A stretch of 11,509 bases of DNA from JBHIFB01 sp046760905 (lineage in GTDB: Bacteria; Gemmatimonadota; CAZMKB01). Position 1 is the first letter of the stretch; each line of letters begins with the position of its first letter. The position numbers and the translations under genes are program-made. The stretch lies in assembly GCA_046760905.1 (NCBI GenBank), contig JBHIFB010000106.1:1-11509 (forward strand), given 5' to 3'. Below, in pieces: positions 5,869-11,509 of the stretch. A model generated the notes under the pieces. It saw only the letters and a program-made list of their open reading frames with translations. It ran no database searches and was not told the DNA's origin.

Positions 5869-8229
5869 ATGAAAAAATCCCTGGTCATAGTTGAATCGAA
5901 GACAAAGGCTAAGACCATAGGTAGGTATCTTGGAAATGGATTCAAGGTAATGGCATCCAACGGTCACATCGTTGATCTTCCCACCAAGGAGCTTGGTGTC
6001 GATATAGAGAACGGTTTTGAACCGAAGTATATAATAATTCCGGGAAGGAGGAAAACTCTCAAAGAACTTAAAACGGCGGCCGAGGGCATGGACACCATCT
6101 ACCTTGCGATGGATCCCGACCGGGAAGGGGAAGCGATTGCCTTTTTTATAGCCAAAAAGCTCGACCTTGCAAAGAGACCGCATCACAGGGTGCTCTTCTA
6201 TGAGATTACGAGGAAGGCAGTCGAAGAGGCGATGGAAAATCCTCAAGATATCGATGAAAAAAAAGTCAATGCGCAGCAGGCGAGGAGGGTTCTCGATCGA
6301 CTCGTTGGTTATCAGGTGAGTCCAATAATCTGGAAAACAATCAGGCCTGGTTTGAGTGCAGGAAGGGTGCAGAGCGTGGCGCTTCGCTTGATCTGTGAGC
6401 GTGAGGAGGAAATCGAAAGCTTCGTTAAAGAGGAGTATTGGTCCATCGTTGCTCACCTTGCGACTTCCAAGGGAGAAGAGTTTCAGGCGAAGCTCGCGAA
6501 AATAGAAGGCAAGAAACCGGAGATACACACCGCCGAAGAAGCGAGAAGAATTCTCGATGAAGTAGGGGACGGCCCCTTCATTGTCGATAACATACTGAGT
6601 AAGGAGAGGAAGCGAAACCCTTCACCTCCTTTTATTACCAGCACGCTTCAGCAGGAAGCGTCAAGAACGTTTGGGATGTCATCTTCAAGGACGATGAGAA
6701 TCGCGCAAAGCCTCTATGAGGGTATAGAACTTGGCGAGGAGGGAAGCGTGGGACTCATCACTTACATGAGAACTGACTCGATTAGAGTCTCAGAACTTGC
6801 CCTCTCGGAAGCCAGAAGCTACATAGAATCCAATTACTCGAAAGAGTATCTACCCTCTGCCCCGAAGAGGCACAGGCAAAAGGGGAAAGTCCAGGATGCC
6901 CACGAGGCCATTCGACCGACCTCTGTGCTGAGAACGCCTGAATCACTCAAGAGGTTTCTCACCCGTGAGCAGATGAATTTATACCGGCTGATATGGCTAC
7001 GATTCGTCGCCTCCCAGATGACACCGGCACTCTATGATGTTACAAATGTTGATATACCGGTGGGCCGATTCCTCTTCAGGGCAAGCGGATCAGTCATGAA
7101 GTTCGATGGCTTCCTCACTCTCTATGCAGAGTCGGTCGAGGATCAGGATGAGCGTGATGAAGATGGACTCCTGCCGCCGATGGAGAAGGGGGAAACCCTT
7201 TCTTTAAGGGAACTCACTCCCGAGCAGCATTTCACGAAACCGCCACCCAGGTTTACTGAGGCAACCCTCATCAAGGAACTCGAGATCGATGGGATCGGCA
7301 GACCTTCAACCTATGCCACTATAATGAGCACGTTGCTCAACAGGACTTATGTGAATGTCGAGAATCGGAAGCTTGTGCCAACAGAGCTCGGCAGAATGGT
7401 ATCGAAGATTTGTGTTGGGAGCTTCCCGGAGTTGTTCAACGTTGGGTTCACGAGGGACATGGAATCGAAATTGGACAGTATTGAACGCGGGGAACGAAGC
7501 TGGAAAGAGGTGCTCAGGGAATTTTATGGGCCGTTCAGTGAGGCGCTGGAAAGAGGGGACGAGCGATCTCAAGAACTCGTGATGAAAGAAAGTGGTCACG
7601 ATAATCCGGTGTGCGATGCGTGCGGCAAGCCGATGGTAGTTAAGTGGAGTAGGGGTGGGAAGTTTCTCGGCTGCTCCGGGTATCCAGAATGCAAGAACAC
7701 AAAACAGATAGTGGAGGGAAATGCAGACGAGCAAATAACCGACAAGAAATGTACGCTGTGTGGGAGTGATATGATTGTGAAGGTTGGCAGGTATGGTTCC
7801 TTCCTCGCGTGCTCCCGGTATCCAGAGTGCAAATCAACTCAATCCTTGGATGAGGGGGATGAGACGCTGAAGGAGGATTGCGAGGTGTGTGGTTCGGCCA
7901 TGGTCGTGAAAAGCGGCAGATTCGGTAAATTTCTCGCCTGTTCCAGATACCCTGAGTGCAAAAACACAAAACCGATCACGCTCGGCATACCCTGCCCGAG
8001 AGATGACTGCGACGGTGAGCTGTCCCAGAGGCGTACGAAGAAGGGCGGTAGGGTATTCTACGGTTGTTCGAAATACCCTAAATGTGATTTTACCATTTGG
8101 GAGAAACCTATCGAAGCGAAATGCCCATCGTGTGAGTTCGGGTACGCATCGCAAAAACGCTCGAGAGGCAAAAGTGAAAATCGGCTGATCTGCCTGAGGT
8201 GTGAAAGCGAGTTTCAGATGGATGCATAA
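5869..8229 (+). CDS. topA: DNA topoisomerase I (type IA)
   Basis: TopA relaxes negative supercoils by cutting one DNA strand through a 5'-phosphotyrosine. The 786-residue product has the Toprim domain first, with Glu9 in VIVES and the acidic triad DPDREGE (Asp82, Asp84, Glu86) that binds magnesium. The catalytic tyrosine is Tyr299 in ITYMRTDS. The core ends near residue 570. Five cysteine-rich zinc ribbons follow, starting at residues 582, 628, 671, 709 and 752; the first three are close copies. I chose the ATG at 5869 because GAGGT (5855-5859) lies 9 bases before it and the family starts at this position. The frame extends upstream to 5836 inside smg. An A8 run lies at about 6255-6262. The trmFO start overlaps its last codons. 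Confidence 0.97.
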   Translation: MKKSLVIVESKTKAKTIGRYLGNGFKVMASNGHIVDLPTKELGVDIENGFEPKYIIIPGRRKTLKELKTAAEGMDTIYLAMDPDREGEAIAFFIAKKLDLAKRPHHRVLFYEITRKAVEEAMENPQDIDEKKVNAQQARRVLDRLVGYQVSPIIWKTIRPGLSAGRVQSVALRLICEREEEIESFVKEEYWSIVAHLATSKGEEFQAKLAKIEGKKPEIHTAEEARRILDEVGDGPFIVDNILSKERKRNPSPPFITSTLQQEASRTFGMSSSRTMRIAQSLYEGIELGEEGSVGLITYMRTDSIRVSELALSEARSYIESNYSKEYLPSAPKRHRQKGKVQDAHEAIRPTSVLRTPESLKRFLTREQMNLYRLIWLRFVASQMTPALYDVTNVDIPVGRFLFRASGSVMKFDGFLTLYAESVEDQDERDEDGLLPPMEKGETLSLRELTPEQHFTKPPPRFTEATLIKELEIDGIGRPSTYATIMSTLLNRTYVNVENRKLVPTELGRMVSKICVGSFPELFNVGFTRDMESKLDSIERGERSWKEVLREFYGPFSEALERGDERSQELVMKESGHDNPVCDACGKPMVVKWSRGGKFLGCSGYPECKNTKQIVEGNADEQITDKKCTLCGSDMIVKVGRYGSFLACSRYPECKSTQSLDEGDETLKEDCEVCGSAMVVKSGRFGKFLACSRYPECKNTKPITLGIPCPRDDCDGELSQRRTKKGGRVFYGCSKYPKCDFTIWEKPIEAKCPSCEFGYASQKRSRGKSENRLICLRCESEFQMDA
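7612..7971 (+). repeat. Three similar zinc-ribbon units within topA
   Basis: Three 31-residue units begin at 7612, 7750 and 7879. Each has the pattern C-x2-C-G, about 15 residues, then C-S-x-Y-P-E-C-K. Units 2 and 3 share the block FLACSRYPECK. The units recur every 138 and 129 bases and look like internal duplications. Two more divergent ribbons follow at 7993 and 8122. Confidence 0.85.
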
Positions 8230-9553
8230 CCGGAAACGAGCAACTCCTGTCAGAGTGATCGGGGGGGGACTGGCGGGAAGCGAGGCAGCGTTCCAGCTTG
8301 CACACAAAGGTTTCGAAATCGAGCTTTATGAGATGAGATTCGGGGGCAAGAAGACCCCTGCACACAATACCTCCGATCTGGGCGAACTCGTCTGCAGCAA
8401 TTCCTTCAAGTCGTTGGATCTGATTACCCCTAATGGCTTACTCAAGAAAGAACTTAATGTGATGGGATCCTTCCTGCTCGACGTTGCCTTCGAAACCAGA
8501 GTTCCAGCCGGAGGTGCTCTCGCAGTGGATAGAACCGAATTCTCCAGAAAGGTCACTGAAACCATCTCCTCGCTACCCGGCGTCAGAGTGATTCCTGAGG
8601 AAGTAACGGAAATCTCTCCTGATATTCCAACCATCATCGCATCCGGTCCCCTCACCTCATCACCGCTCGCCGTGAACCTGGGAAAACTTCTCGGTGAAGA
8701 AAATCTGTATTTCTACGACGCCATATCGCCGATTGTGGCTGCCGATTCGATCGATACGGGCAGGGCGTATATGGCATCTCGATATGGCAAGGGGGGAGAC
8801 GATTACCTCAATTGCTCGCTCGACCGAATCGAATACGAGCGTTTCTACGATGCTCTGGTAAATGCCGAGCTCGCGCAACCACATGATTTTGAGGAAGAAC
8901 GCTACTTCGAGGCCTGTCTCCCGGTGGAGGTAATCGCGCGTAGAGGCAAGGATGCATTAAGGTTCGGCCCGATGAGACCGGTCGGGCTCTACTTGCCTGG
9001 TTCGGCTAAGAGGCCCTACGCAGTGGTTCAGCTCAGACAGGAGGACCGAGGCGGGACCATGTGGAACATGGTGGGCTTTCAGACGAGGCTGAAGCATTCG
9101 GAACAAAAGAAGGTATTCAGGATGATACCGGCCCTGGAAGAGGCCGAGTTCCTCAGGTATGGCAGCGTCCACCGAAACACATTCCTCAACACGCCGAGAG
9201 TCCTCACAGAATATTTCCAGCCCCGGAAATCAGGTTGGGACCTGATTCTCTTCGCCGGTCAGTTAACGGGTGTGGAGGGATACGTCGAATCTATCGCATC
9301 GGGGCTCCTCGCAGCGGTAAACCTTTCCTCGATCGTGGATGGTAGAAAACCGCTGCTCCCTCCGGAGACGACGATGACAGGGGCTCTTCTCAGGCACATT
9401 CAAACCACCGATCCCGACCACTTCCAGCCCATGAACGCCAACTTCGGTCTTCTTCCGCCAGTCGGATCCGGGAAGGGGAGGGAGAGGAGGAAAAGGCAGG
9501 CGGTTAGAGCCCTTGAAAACCTGAGAGAATGGGTCAAAGAGTCACTCATATGA
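8222..9553 (+). CDS. trmFO: Folate-dependent tRNA (uracil-54-C5)-methyltransferase TrmFO
   Basis: TrmFO is a cytoplasmic flavoprotein that makes ribothymidine at position 54 of tRNA, using methylenetetrahydrofolate as the carbon source and FADH2 as the reductant. The 443-residue product has the dinucleotide-binding motif VIGGGLAGSEAA (12-23), the conserved TPAHNT (45-50) and ELVCSNS with Cys58. It also has FEACLPVEVIARRG with Cys232, followed by ALRFGPMRPVGL. The two cysteines correspond to the catalytic pair in the Bacillus enzyme. Length is close to the 435 residues of that protein. I chose ATG 8222, which overlaps the topA end by eight bases; GTG 8201 in the same frame is possible and would add seven residues. 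Neither has a well-spaced ribosome site, which suggests translation coupled to topA. A run of eight G lies in the FAD motif at 8261-8268. Confidence 0.96.
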   Translation: MHNRKRATPVRVIGGGLAGSEAAFQLAHKGFEIELYEMRFGGKKTPAHNTSDLGELVCSNSFKSLDLITPNGLLKKELNVMGSFLLDVAFETRVPAGGALAVDRTEFSRKVTETISSLPGVRVIPEEVTEISPDIPTIIASGPLTSSPLAVNLGKLLGEENLYFYDAISPIVAADSIDTGRAYMASRYGKGGDDYLNCSLDRIEYERFYDALVNAELAQPHDFEEERYFEACLPVEVIARRGKDALRFGPMRPVGLYLPGSAKRPYAVVQLRQEDRGGTMWNMVGFQTRLKHSEQKKVFRMIPALEEAEFLRYGSVHRNTFLNTPRVLTEYFQPRKSGWDLILFAGQLTGVEGYVESIASGLLAAVNLSSIVDGRKPLLPPETTMTGALLRHIQTTDPDHFQPMNANFGLLPPVGSGKGRERRKRQAVRALENLREWVKESLI

Positions 9554-10461
9554 ATGTGAAGAGAGAGGAGATCGAGAATTTCGTTTGCTACCTTGACAAG
9601 GTCAGGAATCTTTCAACGAACACCCTCTCAAGTTACGCTCGTGACCTGAACCAATTCACGGAATTCATCCAAGACCACTACGGAAAGGCAGCTTACCCTT
9701 TCGGAGAAGTTGATCCCGCCGCGATGAGGTCCTTTCTGGGATATCTCAGGAGAAGCGGTTGTGGGCGCCGATCTCTGGCAAGAAAGCTTGCATCAGTAAG
9801 GACCTTTTATGATTTTCTGCAGAGGGAAGGATCGGTTTCGCTGAACCCTGCACGGGCAGTATCATCACCCAGGCAAGAGAAGCGCCTCCCTGAGTACCTG
9901 AGCATCGAAGAGGTCAGGCGCGCAATCGAGTCTCAGAAGGTGGATACTCTAACATCTTCCCGGAACAGGGCTATCGTAGAAGTCCTGTATTCCACCGGGA
10001 TTCGCGTGAGTGAGCTGACCTCAATGAATGTCCAAGACATCGATCTCATCAATGAGTCAATTAAAGTGAGAGGAAAGAGAAAGAAGGAAAGGTTCGTTAC
10101 AATCGGTTCTGTTGCAATCGAAGCCCTGATGAAATATATTACGCTGAGCGAAGCAAGATTTCCAGGTTCAGGGAGGGGAGGGTACCGTCCTGTTTTCCTT
10201 AATAGGAAGGGCGAAAGGCTCGGTGTCCGACAGATCCAGAGGATCGTCGGAAGATGCTTCGAACAGGCTCTTCTCAGGAAGGGTTTCTCTCCTCACAGCC
10301 TGCGCCATGCGTTTGCCACTCATCTCCTCGAAAGGGGGGCGGATATATTCAGCGTGAAGGAGCTCTTGGGCCATGCTTCACTCTCCTCCACTCAGATCTA
10401 TACACGCCTCACCTCCCAGCGGTTACTCGAGGCTCACAGGAAATCCCACCCGAGGAAGTGA
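9550..10461 (+). CDS. xerC: XerC/XerD-type tyrosine recombinase
   Basis: This is a site-specific recombinase of the kind that resolves chromosome dimers at dif. The 303-residue product has normal XerC/XerD length. The N-terminal SAM-like domain (about 1-90) contains LSTNTLSSYARDL. The catalytic set is complete: Arg152 in TGIRVSEL, Lys176 in RGKRKKER, His249 and Arg252 in HSLRHAFATHLLERGAD, His275 in LGHASLSSTQIY, and Tyr284. I chose ATG 9550, which overlaps the trmFO stop as ATGA, with AAAGAG (9536-9541) eight bases upstream. ATG 9529 in frame would start inside trmFO. The C-terminal AHRKSHPRK resembles XerC tails, and the topA-trmFO-xerC order as in Bacillus favours XerC (CodV) over XerD. 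A solitary XerD-like enzyme cannot be excluded. It is a housekeeping gene by context, not an integrase. Confidence 0.9.
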   Translation: MNVKREEIENFVCYLDKVRNLSTNTLSSYARDLNQFTEFIQDHYGKAAYPFGEVDPAAMRSFLGYLRRSGCGRRSLARKLASVRTFYDFLQREGSVSLNPARAVSSPRQEKRLPEYLSIEEVRRAIESQKVDTLTSSRNRAIVEVLYSTGIRVSELTSMNVQDIDLINESIKVRGKRKKERFVTIGSVAIEALMKYITLSEARFPGSGRGGYRPVFLNRKGERLGVRQIQRIVGRCFEQALLRKGFSPHSLRHAFATHLLERGADIFSVKELLGHASLSSTQIYTRLTSQRLLEAHRKSHPRK

Positions 10462-10483
10462 GGTAGATCAGGCAGTCAAGGGG

Positions 10484-10505
10484 GGAGGTGTCACGGAGGT
10501 GTGAC
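10484..10505 (+). promoter_or_regulatory. Duplicated ribosome site with the argF-proximal copy in a hairpin loop
   Basis: GGAGGTGTCAC (10484-10494) is followed directly by GGAGGTGTGAC (10495-10505), identical at 10 of 11 positions. GTCAC (10490-10494) and GTGAC (10501-10505) can pair, leaving exactly GGAGGT (10495-10500) as a six-base loop nine bases before the argF ATG. The loop copy is the functional Shine-Dalgarno; the upstream copy may act as a standby site. Regulation is inference. Confidence 0.5.
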
Positions 10506-10509
10506 TTTC

Positions 10510-11418
<909 letters not shown>

Positions 11419-11509
11419 TAACCAGAGAAGAGGGTACGGAACAGGGGAATTTGTGAGAATTTTCCGAGTTTTGCGGGTCATAGTGGTCCGTAGTAGAGTT
11501 TAGGGAAGG
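11419..11509. other. Non-coding end of window
   Basis: These 91 bases hold no open reading frame I can support and no hairpin followed by a T-tract. A short frame from a GTG near 11446 stops before the end of the window. The next gene, if any, lies beyond the edge. Confidence 0.5.

Noticed and set aside
6255..6262. A8 run in topA as a programmed slippage site
   Set aside because: The frame is intact across it, the run encodes ordinary Glu-Lys-Lys codons, and no stop-proximal alternative product or stimulatory structure was seen.
5767..6528. 253-codon open frame on the minus strand
   Set aside because: It is antisense to the 5' half of topA, whose Toprim motifs are intact in the + frame. The predicted protein shows no recognisable domain, and no ribosome site was seen.
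7306..8307. Several minus-strand open frames of 78-157 codons
   Set aside because: They mirror the topA zinc-ribbon region and the start of trmFO. Their cysteine- and proline-rich text is the reverse image of the repeated ribbons.
9550..10461. Tyrosine recombinase as a sign of an integrated element
   Set aside because: It overlaps trmFO and sits in the conserved topA-trmFO-xer order. No attachment repeats, tRNA or phage genes are nearby.
10441..10509. ARG-box operator before argF
   Set aside because: No AT-rich dyad resembling TNTGAAT-N4-ATTCA is present in the 48-base gap; it is G-rich and taken up by the ribosome sites.

Overview
The window reads as a single-strand (all +) chromosomal segment from a Gram-negative (two-membrane) bacterium. 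The outer-membrane secretin PilQ and the PilMNOP alignment complex imply a diderm. Base composition is near 50% GC, the coding strand is purine-rich, and arginine is often encoded by AGA/AGG. This, with folate-dependent TrmFO and a Smg-topA-trmFO-xer order, fits a deep-branching or candidate-phylum lineage better than a well-known proteobacterium. I cannot name the phylum from sequence alone.

Layout: positions 1-388 hold no gene I can support but are dense in regulatory-looking structure. There are three inverted repeats, a full-consensus sigma-54 type -24/-12 element (173-188), a near-consensus sigma-70 promoter (256-283) and a dyad at its expected start site. Positions 389-5281 are a type IV pilus machinery operon: pilM, pilN, an unrecognised small putative lipoprotein with a carboxypeptidase-regulatory-like beta domain, pilO, pilP and pilQ. 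PilO/pilP and pilP/pilQ overlap by ATGA. An 82-base gap follows, with a candidate promoter, then a housekeeping cluster. It contains smg (DUF494), topA (topoisomerase I with five C-terminal zinc ribbons), trmFO (tRNA m5U54 methyltransferase), a XerC/XerD tyrosine recombinase and argF (ornithine carbamoyltransferase). The last 91 bases show no gene.

How the genes work together: PilM (cytoplasmic), PilN/PilO (inner membrane), PilP (periplasm) and PilQ (outer membrane) form the envelope-spanning alignment complex and exit pore of a type IV pilus; the extra gene may be a lineage-specific partner. Smg-topA-trmFO-xer is a recurrent bacterial cluster linking DNA topology, tRNA modification and chromosome-dimer resolution. 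ArgF is an arginine biosynthesis gene sitting where several lineages carry hslVU.

No mobile element, CRISPR array, tRNA or rRNA was seen. The points most worth a second look are the sigma-54 element with upstream dyads, the putative lipoprotein inside pilMNOPQ, and the ribosome binding site displayed in a hairpin loop before argF.
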